The notes under the pieces were generated by a model. It worked only from the letters and a program-made list of their open reading frames with translations, had not been told where the DNA came from and searched no databases. A program made the translations under genes and the position numbers. Of a stretch of 64,000 nt of DNA, positions 8,173 to 15,857 are shown piece after piece. The stretch is taken from positions 2,046,001 through 2,110,000 of the forward strand of contig NZ_CP080383.1 of the NCBI RefSeq assembly GCF_019443325.1, written 5' to 3'. Each line of letters opens with the position of its first letter. The stretch's first letter is position 1. This DNA is from Cryobacterium sp. PAMC25264. GTDB lineage: Bacteria; Actinomycetota; Actinomycetes; Actinomycetales; Microbacteriaceae.

Positions 8173-8790
8173 GGAGGTCTTCGCCGCAGCTGCGGGAATC
8201 CGCAGGAGCTGGCCCACCTCACCGTGACTATGACCGTTGTAGTACGCCAGCTTGAGCGCGTGACGCTGGGTTGGTTCGAGGTCTGCGAGAGCCCCGCTCA
8301 GAACAGTGACGTGCGGCGCAGCATAGGTCAGGGCTTCCGGCGCGATCGGAGGGAGGTGTGACCCTCCGCCGGCGATGGCGTGCCTGCCCGGCGCGCTTCG
8401 GACACCGCGCTCCACGTCGCTCCTGACATGTTCCACGCACATTCGATGCGCCGTCGTCATCATCCAGGAGAGCGCCGCGCCCCGACCGGAGTCGAAACGT
8501 GCGGCAGAATGCCAGATCTCGAGAAAGATTCTCTCGGTGAGCACCTCTGCCTCCTGAACGTCCCGCAGGATCCGCACCACAAGGCCAAGGATGTGCGGTG
8601 CCACGTCGTCATACAACTGGGCGAACGCCCCGGCATCACCCTGACCCGCAGCAACCAGGCAACGATCCCGCTGCTGCGGGCCACTGGCCACGGAAGGGTC
8701 GGCAGCATCCCGTTCCTCGGACACGTGGGTCCGATGTTCGACGGAGAGCCGGGCTTCGTTCGCGGGCAGCTCGGGGGCGGGAGTGGCCAT
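8119..8790 (-). CDS. ECF-type RNA polymerase sigma factor (SigK-like), no adjacent anti-sigma gene
   Basis: 223 aa. Region 2 spans ~50-125 (DAGAFAQLYDDVAPHILGLVVRIL ... ARFDSGRGAALSWMMTTAHRMCVEHVRS), region 4 ~165-220 (LADLEPTQRHALKLAYYNGHSHGEVGQLL). The wording of both regions matches the SigK/SigL group of actinobacteria, but the region-4 recognition helix (RIPAAAAKTSLTRGL) is Ala-rich and departs from the usual VPLGTVKTR. AAGAGGA ribosome site before ATG. No RskA-type anti-sigma gene follows; the 3' end instead overlaps the convergent GntR gene. It is divergent from an OhrR-type regulator, suggesting control by organic peroxide or thiol stress. Regulation is inferred. Confidence 0.8.
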   Translation of the reverse strand: MATPAPELPANEARLSVEHRTHVSEERDAADPSVASGPQQRDRCLVAAGQGDAGAFAQLYDDVAPHILGLVVRILRDVQEAEVLTERIFLEIWHSAARFDSGRGAALSWMMTTAHRMCVEHVRSDVERGVRSAPGRHAIAGGGSHLPPIAPEALTYAAPHVTVLSGALADLEPTQRHALKLAYYNGHSHGEVGQLLRIPAAAAKTSLTRGLHGLRSSLSAATS

Positions 8791-8836
8791 AGTCCTCTTT
8801 CAGTCAACACACCGTCGATACCAACACCTTACACAT

Positions 8837-8848
8837 CTTGTGTACAAG
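8837..8848. promoter_or_regulatory. CTTGT-gt-ACAAG palindrome in the sigma/ohrR divergent region
   Basis: Dyad in the 102-nt gap between the divergent sigma-factor and MarR/OhrR genes, followed by a half-site-like CACAAGTTAC at ~8858-8867. It is the obvious candidate operator for the MarR protein. Confidence 0.5.
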
Positions 8849-8892
8849 CTACTAGCGCACAAGTTACTGGGAAAGGTGACAGGATGTGAGCC

Positions 8893-9327
8893 ATGGCCGA
8901 CCTCCGGACCCCACCACTTTCTGACCAACTCTGTTTCGACCTGTACGCGGCGTCCCGCGCCGTCACCAATGCGTACCGGCCCGTCCTGGCCGACTTGGGC
9001 CTGACCTATCCGCAGTACCTGGTGTTGGTCGTCCTCTGGGACGAAGGAACGCGCACCGTGCGCGAGCTCGCCGACACCCTGAGGTTGGACCACGGCACGC
9101 TCACTCCGCTCCTGCGCCGAATGGAAAGCAACGGGCTGCTGACCCGGCGGCGAAACCGTTCAGATGAGCGCTTCGTCGAGATCGCCCTGACGCCTGCCGG
9201 TGACGAACTGCGCGGCCACGCCACCAAGATCCACTGCGACATGACCGCAGCCCTGGGCCTGAATCCCGCAGAATTCAGCACCCTGCAGGCCACCCTGCGC
9301 ACTCTCACCGACAGGGTGAGCGCGTAG
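8893..9327 (+). CDS. ohrR: MarR-family regulator of the OhrR (organic hydroperoxide) type
   Basis: 144 aa. The N-terminus carries the OhrR signature with Cys-14 in QLCFDLYAASRAVTNAYRP, the position of the peroxide-sensing cysteine in this family. The winged helix is at ~45-100 (TVRELADTLRLDHGTLTPLLRRMESNGLLTRRR) with the DERFVEIALTPAG wing. AGGATGTGAG precedes the ATG. The usual partner ohr is not in the window; instead the gene is divergent from a sigma factor and followed 32 nt later by an IclR gene. One cysteine is conserved, so a one-Cys or two-Cys mechanism cannot be told apart with certainty. Symbol given on family grounds. Confidence 0.82.
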   Translation: MADLRTPPLSDQLCFDLYAASRAVTNAYRPVLADLGLTYPQYLVLVVLWDEGTRTVRELADTLRLDHGTLTPLLRRMESNGLLTRRRNRSDERFVEIALTPAGDELRGHATKIHCDMTAALGLNPAEFSTLQATLRTLTDRVSA

Positions 9328-9359
9328 TCGGAACCGATCACACAGGGAAGGGTTCGCCA

Positions 9360-10262
9360 ATGCTTGTGCCGCGCGAACACGGTGTGGCGCCCGCGCAGAA
9401 CGATGTACCGGCAGCGCGCCACACGCTGGCCATCCTCACCCACCTGGCCGCCCAACGCGGTCCGGTGCCGGCCTCCAGCATCGCCCAAGCGCTCGGGCTG
9501 CCGCGGTCCACGGTGTATCGCCTGCTCGGAGTGCTCAGCGAGCTCGGTTTCGTCCTGCACTTTCCCGAGGCCAGACGGTACGGCATCGGGCTGGCCGCCT
9601 TCGAGCTGAGCAGCGGGTTCTCCCGCCAGGAACCCCTGGCCCGGCTGGGCCGGCCGATCCTCGCGGCCCTCGTTGACAGGATCGGCGAGAGCGCCCACCT
9701 GGCCGTGCTGCACGGGCGTGATGTGATCTACCTGGTCGAGGAGCGCGCGCCTCGCCGGCCCGCACTGGTGACGGATGTGGGCGTGCGGCTCCCGAGTCAT
9801 CTCACCGCCAGCGGGCGCGCACTGCTGGCCACGCTGCCCCTCCCCCAGCTCCGGGCGCTCTTTCCCGACCCGTCGGCCTTCGTGCAGCGTTCCGGCGACG
9901 GTGTCGAGCATCCGGCGAGCGCCGCGGGTTCCGACGGTGCGCCCGGTACGCCCGGTACGCAACCCTCTTGCGCCGTGAGCAGCTACCGCGAGTTGAGCCG
10001 GCTGCTCAGCCAGGTGCGCATCCAGGGCTATGCCGCCGAGGATGGTGACGTCACGGCGGGCATCGCATCCGTCGCCGTGGCGGTGCGGGACCACAGTGGC
10101 TGGCCGGCCGCGGGCATCGCCGTGACGTTCTCCCGGTCGAGCGTGCCGCCGGAGCGGTGGCCCGCGCTCGCGGCCGAGGTGGAGCACTCAGCCGCCGAGC
10201 TGGGCCGCCGCATCAACGGGCGGGCCGGCACCATCCGTGATCCTGCAGAGAGGAAAAAGTGA
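9360..10262 (+). CDS. IclR-family transcriptional regulator
   Basis: 300 aa. N-terminal winged helix (~25-75: VPASSIAQALGLPRSTVYRLLGVLSELGFV), then the IclR effector domain (~90-285) with the family phrases LHGRDVIYLVEER, VGVRLPSHLTASGRALLA and GYAAEDGDVTAGIASVAVAVRD. An insertion of about 25 residues between 180 and 205 is Gly/Ser/Pro-rich with a short APGTPGTQ repeat and looks like a flexible loop. It stands alone in its direction between the ohrR gene and the YceI operon, so its target and ligand cannot be inferred. Confidence 0.88.
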   Translation: MLVPREHGVAPAQNDVPAARHTLAILTHLAAQRGPVPASSIAQALGLPRSTVYRLLGVLSELGFVLHFPEARRYGIGLAAFELSSGFSRQEPLARLGRPILAALVDRIGESAHLAVLHGRDVIYLVEERAPRRPALVTDVGVRLPSHLTASGRALLATLPLPQLRALFPDPSAFVQRSGDGVEHPASAAGSDGAPGTPGTQPSCAVSSYRELSRLLSQVRIQGYAAEDGDVTAGIASVAVAVRDHSGWPAAGIAVTFSRSSVPPERWPALAAEVEHSAAELGRRINGRAGTIRDPAERKK

Positions 10263-10355
10263 GATTACGAGGACGGAATCACTCGCTGGATCCTCATTTT
10301 CGAACTATGTCCGCATAAGCGTTCGTCGCTTGCGGCAGCAAATTTCGGATTCAGG

Positions 10356-10381
10356 TGAACCTTTCGGGCTGTTACCTCGTT
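10356..10381 (+). promoter_or_regulatory. ECF-sigma promoter of the YceI-sigma-anti-sigma operon
   Basis: TGAACC at 10356-10361 and CGTT at 10378-10381 are exactly 16 nt apart, the AACC-N16-CGTT pattern recognised by SigK/SigL-type ECF factors. It lies 48 nt before the first start codon, so the encoded sigma factor probably drives its own operon. Confidence 0.6.
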
Positions 10382-10429
10382 GTTCAGAGTGGATGACCAT
10401 CATCCGCTACGGACACGAACGAGGGTGAC

Positions 10430-11137
10430 ATGCAGAAGAAAACGAAGATCGGGCTGTGGATTGCGGGCGGAGTCGTCGTTGTCGGCGGTGCTGCCCTGGC
10501 ATTCGGGCCGGCCGTATACGCCGACTACGCCAACGGCAAGACCGACGCCGCGCCCACCATCGCCGCCACGACCCCCAGCTCGACGGATGCGGCCACCTCG
10601 GCAGCGGTGAACGCCGACGACCTCAGCGGAACCTGGAGCATCGGCGCGGACTCCTTTGCCGGCTACCGCGTCGACGAAGTGCTGCAGGGCAAGGATGTGA
10701 CCGTAACCGGGCGCTCGTCCGACGTGACCGGCGACCTCACGGTCGACGCGCTCTCGCTCACCGCCGCCACGATCACCGTGGATGTGGCGAGCATCGCCAC
10801 CGACGAGAGCGCCAGGGACGCCTACTTCCGCGATACCGCCATGGAGGTCGGCGAATTCCCGACCGCCACGTTCACCCTGACGGAGCCGGTCACCCTCGAG
10901 GCTCCCGTGGCCGGGGTCGCGCAGACGGTCAGCGCCACCGGTGACCTCACCCTGCACGGCGTGACCACTTCGGTGACCGTCGAGCTGCAGGCGGCGCTCA
11001 CCGACACCGGCGGGCAGGTCGTCGGCACCATCCCGATCACGTTCAGCGACTACGGCGTCGAGGCACCCGACCTGGGCTTCGTGTCGGTGGAGGACACCGG
11101 ATCGATCGAGTTCTCCCTCAACGTCACGCAGAATTAG
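10430..11137 (+). CDS. Membrane-anchored YceI-family protein
   Basis: 235 aa. One N-terminal hydrophobic segment (~8-27, IGLWIAGGVVVVGGAALAFG) anchors or exports the protein, then a Thr/Ala linker (~38-62) leads to the YceI beta-barrel (~65-235: GTWSIGADSFAGYRVDE ... ATGDLTLHGVTTSVTVEL ... TIPITFSDYGVEAPD). YceI proteins are lipocalin-like and bind isoprenoid or amphiphilic ligands in the periplasm; here it would sit outside the membrane. It is the first gene of an ECF sigma operon, in line with an envelope-stress target gene of that sigma factor. No lipobox is visible. Confidence 0.88.
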   Translation: MQKKTKIGLWIAGGVVVVGGAALAFGPAVYADYANGKTDAAPTIAATTPSSTDAATSAAVNADDLSGTWSIGADSFAGYRVDEVLQGKDVTVTGRSSDVTGDLTVDALSLTAATITVDVASIATDESARDAYFRDTAMEVGEFPTATFTLTEPVTLEAPVAGVAQTVSATGDLTLHGVTTSVTVELQAALTDTGGQVVGTIPITFSDYGVEAPDLGFVSVEDTGSIEFSLNVTQN

Positions 11138-11182
11138 TCCAGCCGTGTTCATCGTGGGCATCGTGCAGACCGGGAGGCGACC

Positions 11183-11689
11183 GTGACTGAACCACAGGCG
11201 GCCCTGCTCCGGGCGCTCCACGATGCCCACGGACCGGCCCTGTTCCGGTACGTGGTGCGCCTGACCGGCGACTACGGCTTCGCCCAGGACGTTGTACAAG
11301 AGGCCCTGCTCCGGGCCTGGAAGCGACCCGCCCTGCTCGACCGGGATGATGAGGCTGCCCGCGCGTGGCTGTTCACCGTGGCCCGCAACCTCGTCATCGA
11401 CGACCGGCGCAGCGCCAGGCACTCCCGCGAGATCAGCTCCGACGTCCTACCCGAGACGGCGTCCGCTGACGGCACCGAGGCGATCCTCGATCGCTGGCTG
11501 CTGACGGATGCCCTCACGGCGCTCTCTCCCGAGCACCGTACGGTTCTCGTCAGCGCCTACTACCTCGGCCGGCCCATCGCCGAGATCGCCCGTCGCGAAG
11601 AAGTGCCGGAGGGCACCGTCAAGTCCCGGCTGCACTATGCCCTGCGAGCGATGCGGCTCGCCCTACAGGAAAGAGGGGTCACCGAATGA
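11183..11689 (+). CDS. ECF sigma factor of the SigL/SigK group
   Basis: 168 aa from GTG with GGGAGGCG upstream. Region 2 at ~8-80 (HGPALFRYVVRLTGDYGFAQDVVQEALLRAWKR ... ARAWLFTVARNLVIDDRRS), region 4 at ~105-160 (ALTALSPEHRTVLVSAYYLGRPIAEIARREEVPEGTVKSRLHYALRAM). Length and motifs are those of a complete ECF factor. It overlaps by 4 nt with an anti-sigma gene and follows YceI by 45 nt. The AACC-N16-CGTT box before YceI suggests self-activation. The SigL/SigK choice rests on the neighbours and box type. Confidence 0.88.
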   Translation: MTEPQAALLRALHDAHGPALFRYVVRLTGDYGFAQDVVQEALLRAWKRPALLDRDDEAARAWLFTVARNLVIDDRRSARHSREISSDVLPETASADGTEAILDRWLLTDALTALSPEHRTVLVSAYYLGRPIAEIARREEVPEGTVKSRLHYALRAMRLALQERGVTE

Positions 11690-12471
11690 CCTCCACCCCC
11701 GACCGCTTTCGCGAGTGGGACGCTGCCTACGTGCTCGGTGCGCTGAGCACCGAGGACCGGCACGACTTCGAACGCCACCTGCCGACCTGCCCGGCTTGCT
11801 CCGCGGCCGTCGCCGAGCTTGCCGGCCTGCCCGGAATCCTCAGCGCGCTGCCGGCGGCAGAGGCCGTGGCTATCGCCGAGGCCCACCCAGCCGGAGGGGC
11901 TCACGCCGCCGCCCCAGCATCGACCGACGCCTCTGACGAGCGTCTGCGCACCGCCTTGCACCAGCCCGGGCTCGTGCAGCGCCTTGCCGGCGCGGCGGTG
12001 CGGCGCCGCCGGCGCAACCGTCTGCGCCTCGCCGTCACCCTTACCGCTGCCGCCGCGGTCATCGCCCTGGGCAGTGGGGTGCTCGGCGCCACCCTGGCCA
12101 CTGCGCCCGCGCCCGAGGCGGGATCCGCCGTGCCGTCCGCAAACGCCCCCGCGATACAGGTCGTGGCCATGGAACCCCTCGAGCCCAACGCCCTTACGGC
12201 CGCGGTGACTATCACCGATACCGACTGGGGCACCCGGTTCGACTGGTCGTGCGTGTACCTCAACGAGCTGTGGAAGGACAACGGACCCCAGGACTACGAC
12301 ATGATCATGACCGACCGGAGCGGCGCCTCCACGGTGCTGGCCACCTGGACGGCGACCAGCCCGAGCACCGAGAACCTGGCGGCTTCCACTGACCTGCCCA
12401 GCGAGCAGATCCAGAGCATCGAAATTCGCGCCAGCCGCAGCGGCACCCCGCTCGCGCACACCGACCTGTAA
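11686..12471 (+). CDS. Anti-sigma factor, zinc-finger/RskA type
   Basis: 261 aa, overlapping the sigma gene (ATGA). Residues ~5-45 form a zinc-binding anti-sigma domain with HxxxCxxC (RHLPTCPACSAAV). A single membrane segment at ~110-130 (RLAVTLTAAAAVIALGSGVLGATLA) separates it from an extracytoplasmic RskA-like domain (~150-261) containing WSCVYLNELWKDNGPQDYDMIM. In this family the cytoplasmic part sequesters the sigma factor until regulated proteolysis, or redox change at the zinc site, releases it. Pairing with the adjacent sigma factor follows from the overlap. Confidence 0.85.
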   Translation: MTSTPDRFREWDAAYVLGALSTEDRHDFERHLPTCPACSAAVAELAGLPGILSALPAAEAVAIAEAHPAGGAHAAAPASTDASDERLRTALHQPGLVQRLAGAAVRRRRRNRLRLAVTLTAAAAVIALGSGVLGATLATAPAPEAGSAVPSANAPAIQVVAMEPLEPNALTAAVTITDTDWGTRFDWSCVYLNELWKDNGPQDYDMIMTDRSGASTVLATWTATSPSTENLAASTDLPSEQIQSIEIRASRSGTPLAHTDL

Positions 12472-12480
12472 GGACACCCC

Positions 12481-13362
12481 GTGAACACCGCCCTGCGCGA
12501 TTCCCTCCCCACGCTCGCCATAACCGGCTCCACCGGCGTACTCGGCGGCATGGTGGCCCGCACGCTGGCCGCCGCCGAAGTGCCGCAACGCCTGCTCGCC
12601 CGCACGGTGGACCGGGCGCCGCAGCTGAACGGCAGCGTCGCCCTGCCGTTCTCGTACTCCGACCGTGCCGCGTCGGAACGGGCACTCGAGGGCGTGCAAA
12701 CGCTCTTCATGGTGTCAGCCGCCGAGAACGCCGAGCGCCTCGCCCAGCACGTCGCCTTCATCGATTCCGCCCGGGCCGCCGGGGTGTCTCACATCGTCTA
12801 CACCTCATTCATCGCCGCGGCTCCGGATGCGACGTTCACTCTGGCCAGGGACCACTACGCCACCGAGGAGTACATCCGGTCGTCGGGGATCGACTACACC
12901 TTCCTGCGCGACAGCCTCTACCTCGACTTCATGCCCGCGCTGGTCGGCACGGACGGCGTCATCCGCGGACCGGCCGGTACCGGCCGGGTGGCCGCCGTCG
13001 CCCGCGCCGACGTGGCCCGCACCATTGTGACGGTGCTGAACGACGTCACGGCGCACCACAATGTCACCTATGACCTCACCGGTCCGGAGGCGTTGACCAT
13101 GACCGAGGTGGCGGCGATCCTCTCCGCCTCCGGCAGCGCCCACGCCGGCAGCAGTGTGGCCGGAACCGTGCGCTACCACGCCGAGACGCTGTCGGAGGCC
13201 TACGAATCCCGCCGGCCGTGGGGCGCACCGGACTGGCAGGTGGATGCCTGGGTGTCGACCTACACCGCCATCGCCGCCGGCGAGATGGACGAGGTCAGTA
13301 CCGCCGTCGAGACGATCACCGGTGTCCAGCCGATAAGCCTCGCCCACCTGCTGGCCGGCTGA
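12481..13362 (+). CDS. NAD(P)-binding NmrA/QorB-like atypical short-chain dehydrogenase
   Basis: 293 aa, GTG start 10 nt after the anti-sigma gene with a weak ribosome site. The Rossmann signature TGSTGVLGG is at ~11-19, followed by LLARTVDRAPQL. Further family phrases are HIVYTSFIAAAPDATFTLARDHYATEEYIRSSGIDYTFLRDSLYLDF and VAAVARADVARTIVTVL. Proteins of this kind include quinone oxidoreductase QorB and NmrA-like redox sensors. The catalytic Tyr-x-x-x-Lys pair of classical enzymes is not evident, so activity is open. Placement suggests it belongs to the ECF regulon. Confidence 0.82.
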   Translation: MNTALRDSLPTLAITGSTGVLGGMVARTLAAAEVPQRLLARTVDRAPQLNGSVALPFSYSDRAASERALEGVQTLFMVSAAENAERLAQHVAFIDSARAAGVSHIVYTSFIAAAPDATFTLARDHYATEEYIRSSGIDYTFLRDSLYLDFMPALVGTDGVIRGPAGTGRVAAVARADVARTIVTVLNDVTAHHNVTYDLTGPEALTMTEVAAILSASGSAHAGSSVAGTVRYHAETLSEAYESRRPWGAPDWQVDAWVSTYTAIAAGEMDEVSTAVETITGVQPISLAHLLAG

Positions 13363-13396
13363 ACCGGTCGCGGCTGACCCGGCCTCGACGACGGCC

Positions 13397-14290
13397 TCAG
13401 AGCGCGAACAGTTCCCGGACCGCCGCATCCCGCACCGCCGCCGAGACGGCGTCCAGCAGGGGCGACGAGAGGTTCCAGCGCTGCCAGTACAGCGGCACGT
13501 CCACCGGATGCGCAGCCGCGAGCTCCACGAGCGAACCGGCGGCGATCTCCGCTAAACACTGTTGCTCGGGCAACACGCCCCAGCCCAGGCCCAGTAGTAC
13601 CGCGCGCGCGAAGTCGTTGGAGGCGGGGATGACGTGTCGGGGCGCCTCACCGGGCCGCCCATTGTTGGCACGGAGAAAAGCATCCTGCAGGTCGTCGTTG
13701 CGGTCGAAGGTCACCACGGGCGCCGCCGAGAGCCCGGCCAGACCGGCCGGGAGCCGTCGGGCGACGAAGTCCGGCGTGGCCACGGCGCGGTACCGCATCC
13801 GACCGAGAGGTTCGGTGACGCAACCCTGGATGGTCTCGCGGCTGGAGGTGACCGCGGCCATGACGGCGCCGGAGCGCAACAGCGACAGAGTGTGCTCCTG
13901 ATCCTCCCGGTGCAGGTCGAAGGCCACGTCGAGCTCGTCGGAGACCCCGGCGAGGGCCGCGAGGAACCAGGTGGCCAGGCTGTCGGCGTTCACGGCCAGC
14001 GACACCCGCACGGCCTGCCCGGCGGGCCCGGCATCCTGCAACGCCCGCACGGTATCGGCCTCGAGCAGTTCCACCTGGCGGGCGTAGCGCAGTACGAGGG
14101 CACCGGCGTCGGTGAGCGCCACCGGGGTCGTGCGCTGCACGAGCACCCGGCCGCAGGACTGCTCCATGGTCTTGACCCGCTGCGACACCGCCGACGCCGT
14201 GATGTGCAGACTGCGTGCCGCCTTGTCGAAGGTGCCCTCCTCGATAAGGGCCAGAAGGGTGGCGAGCTGATCCAGGGTGAACCGTTGCAT
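13397..14290 (-). CDS. lysG: LysR-family regulator of the ArgP/LysG type
   Basis: 297 aa. N-terminal HTH (~1-60: LDQLATLLALIEEGTFDKAARSLHITASAVSQRVKTMEQ), then the effector-binding domain with ArgP-group wording (LVQRTTPVALTDAGALVLRYARQVELLE; ESDELDVAFDLHREDQEHTL). It is divergent from a LysE/ArgO exporter gene, the standard LysG-LysE layout in actinobacteria, where the regulator switches on export when intracellular lysine or arginine is high. The start codon lies inside an 8-bp palindrome (14286-14306), which suggests repression of its own gene. Confidence 0.88.
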   Translation of the reverse strand: MQRFTLDQLATLLALIEEGTFDKAARSLHITASAVSQRVKTMEQSCGRVLVQRTTPVALTDAGALVLRYARQVELLEADTVRALQDAGPAGQAVRVSLAVNADSLATWFLAALAGVSDELDVAFDLHREDQEHTLSLLRSGAVMAAVTSSRETIQGCVTEPLGRMRYRAVATPDFVARRLPAGLAGLSAAPVVTFDRNDDLQDAFLRANNGRPGEAPRHVIPASNDFARAVLLGLGWGVLPEQQCLAEIAAGSLVELAAAHPVDVPLYWQRWNLSSPLLDAVSAAVRDAAVRELFAL

Positions 14291-14306
14291 AAGTTCAGCT
14301 TATGCA
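14286..14306. promoter_or_regulatory. Candidate LysG operator between lysG and lysE
   Basis: Inverted repeat TGCATAAG / CTTATGCA with a 5-nt spacer overlaps the lysG start codon, inside the 60-nt divergent region, as expected for an autorepressed LysR regulator. Confidence 0.5.
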
Positions 14307-14350
14307 TCATCAGAAACAGTAGCTGGACTGAATCATGAGGTGTTCGTAAC

Positions 14351-14989
14351 GTGGAACCCATGACCCCCGCAACCACGCTCCTGCCCGCTCTGCTGGGCCT
14401 GGTGACGGGACTCTCGCTCATCATCGCGATCGGTGCCCAGAATGCGTTCGTTCTGCGGCTCGGCATCGAGGGGCGCAACCGGGTCATCGCCCCGGTGGTG
14501 ATCATCTGCGCCCTTTCCGACGCGGCGCTCATTCTGGCCGGGGTGCTCGGCATGGGCGCCCTCGTGCAGGCGGCACCCGTGGCCATGGTCGTCGTGCGGA
14601 TGCTCGGGGCGGCCTTCCTGGTGGTCTACGGCCTGTGGGCCGCACGACGAGCTCTCCGCCCCGGCACGTTGGTGGTGACGGGCGCCCCGGGCGTCACCGG
14701 GATGCGGGTGGCCGTCGGCACGGTCCTCGCCCTCACCTGGCTCAACCCGCATGTGTACCTTGACACGGTGCTGTTCCTCGGCTCCGTCGCCTCCCAACAG
14801 GGCCCGGCCGAGCGCTGGTGGTGGGTGGGCGGCGCCATGCTGGCGAGCGTGCTGTGGTTCACCGGGCTGGGCTTCGGGGCGCGATTGCTGCGGCCTGTCT
14901 TCGCCCGGCCGGGAGCGTGGCGGGTGCTCGACGGCACCATCGCGGTGGTCATGCTCGCCCTCGGCATCCGGTTGGCGCTCAATTTCTGA
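14351..14989 (+). CDS. lysE: LysE/ArgO-type amino acid exporter
   Basis: 212 aa with about six membrane helices, beginning at residue ~12. Diagnostic stretches are IAIGAQNAFVLRLGIEGRNR (~24-43), SDAALILAGVLG and LTWLNPHVYLDT with the Asn-Pro pair of the LysE superfamily. GTG at 14351 or ATG at 14360 could serve as start; the upstream sequence has no strong ribosome site. It exports basic amino acids (lysine or arginine) and is controlled by the divergent lysG. Confidence 0.88.
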   Translation: MEPMTPATTLLPALLGLVTGLSLIIAIGAQNAFVLRLGIEGRNRVIAPVVIICALSDAALILAGVLGMGALVQAAPVAMVVVRMLGAAFLVVYGLWAARRALRPGTLVVTGAPGVTGMRVAVGTVLALTWLNPHVYLDTVLFLGSVASQQGPAERWWWVGGAMLASVLWFTGLGFGARLLRPVFARPGAWRVLDGTIAVVMLALGIRLALNF

Positions 14990-15019
14990 CGCGCGGCCTG
15001 CAGTAGGCAATCCCCCGAG

Positions 15020-15262
15020 TCAGGCCTCGCCGCTCTCGTCGCCCGCCGGCTCGCCCGAGTCGGGGACGTAGGTCAGGATGTCTCCGGGCTGGCAGCCCAG
15101 CACCGAACAGATGGCGTCGAGGGTGGAGAACCGCACGGCCTTGGCCCGACCGTTCTTGAGGATCGACACGTTGGCCACCGCCAGCCCGATTGCGGCCGCG
15201 AGGTCGGTCACCGACATCTTCTTCTTGGCCAGCTCGACGTCGAGGTTGATGACGATACCCAT
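15020..15262 (-). CDS. Small HTH regulator paired with a DUF2975 protein
   Basis: 80 aa with ATG at 15260-15262 overlapping the stop of the upstream gene (ATGA). The Cro/C1-type HTH spans ~1-65 (MGIVINLDVELAKKKMSVTDLAAAIG ... VSILKNGRAKAVRFSTLDAICSVLGCQPGDIL), the YozG-like form. The acidic tail (~68-80) is not conserved. Coupling to a DUF2975 membrane protein is a common arrangement. The long inverted repeat at 15744-15779 is its probable operator. The signal is unknown. Confidence 0.85.
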   Translation of the reverse strand: MGIVINLDVELAKKKMSVTDLAAAIGLAVANVSILKNGRAKAVRFSTLDAICSVLGCQPGDILTYVPDSGEPAGDESGEA

Positions 15263-15732
15263 CAAATGACCTCGGCGAGTTCGCTCCGCAAGCTGATGGC
15301 GGTGTGCAGCAGTCGGCGCATCACCACCACGAGCAGGGCGAGGGCGGCGCTCGCCCCGCAGGCGGCAACCGCCAGAAGAGCCAGGCCCCAGGCACCGGGC
15401 TCGGCGGCCTGCACGACCAGGGCGACCGCTCCCCCGGCCGAGACCACCGCTGCGGCCATCAGCGCGCCGATGGCGGCGTCGACCCATCGGTCGGCGTGCC
15501 CGCGATCATCGAACAGGGTCTCCTGGCGGATCATCGCCACGAGCATCCACACACTCAGCAGAACCACCTCGACGCAGAGGGCTCCCGCCACGATGAGGGT
15601 GATGACGACGACTGCGAGAGGGCCGCGCGCCACGGCGCCGGCGATGAGCCCGGAGCCGGCCTGCGCGGCCAGCGACCCGGCGAACAGCACGATCAAAAGA
15701 GCGCGGAGCGCGCCGAGTACCGAACGAGACAT
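15262..15732 (-). CDS. DUF2975 family membrane protein
   Basis: 156 aa from the ATG at 15730-15732, which has GGAGGGG 3 nt upstream; an in-frame ATG 12 nt further upstream would sit on that ribosome site and was rejected. Four hydrophobic segments are visible: ~5-30, ~38-62, ~85-108 and ~113-135. The loop IRQETLFDDRGHADRWVDAAIGAL between TM2 and TM3 is the DUF2975 hallmark. Translationally coupled to the HTH gene. Function unknown; the pair resembles the HTH/membrane-protein pair at 6035-6617. Confidence 0.8.
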   Translation of the reverse strand: MSRSVLGALRALLIVLFAGSLAAQAGSGLIAGAVARGPLAVVVITLIVAGALCVEVVLLSVWMLVAMIRQETLFDDRGHADRWVDAAIGALMAAAVVSAGGAVALVVQAAEPGAWGLALLAVAACGASAALALLVVVMRRLLHTAISLRSELAEVI

Positions 15733-15743
15733 GTGCCCCTCCA

Positions 15744-15779
15744 TATCGAATAACGTGCATTTTGTATCGTTATTCGATA
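15744..15779. promoter_or_regulatory. 12-bp inverted repeat, operator candidate of the DUF2975/HTH pair
   Basis: TATCGAATAACG (15744-15755) and its exact reverse complement (15768-15779) are 12 nt apart, immediately upstream of the pair. The second arm also forms a nested dyad GTATCG-TTATT-CGATAC. Its AT-rich character stands out in a high-GC background. Confidence 0.55.
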
Positions 15780-15857
15780 CGTTAACCCTCGTCAGGTTAC
15801 AGCAAATGCATTTCCGGGGCCACTGAGCCGCTGGATTCGCTTACGTGAGGAGTTCGC

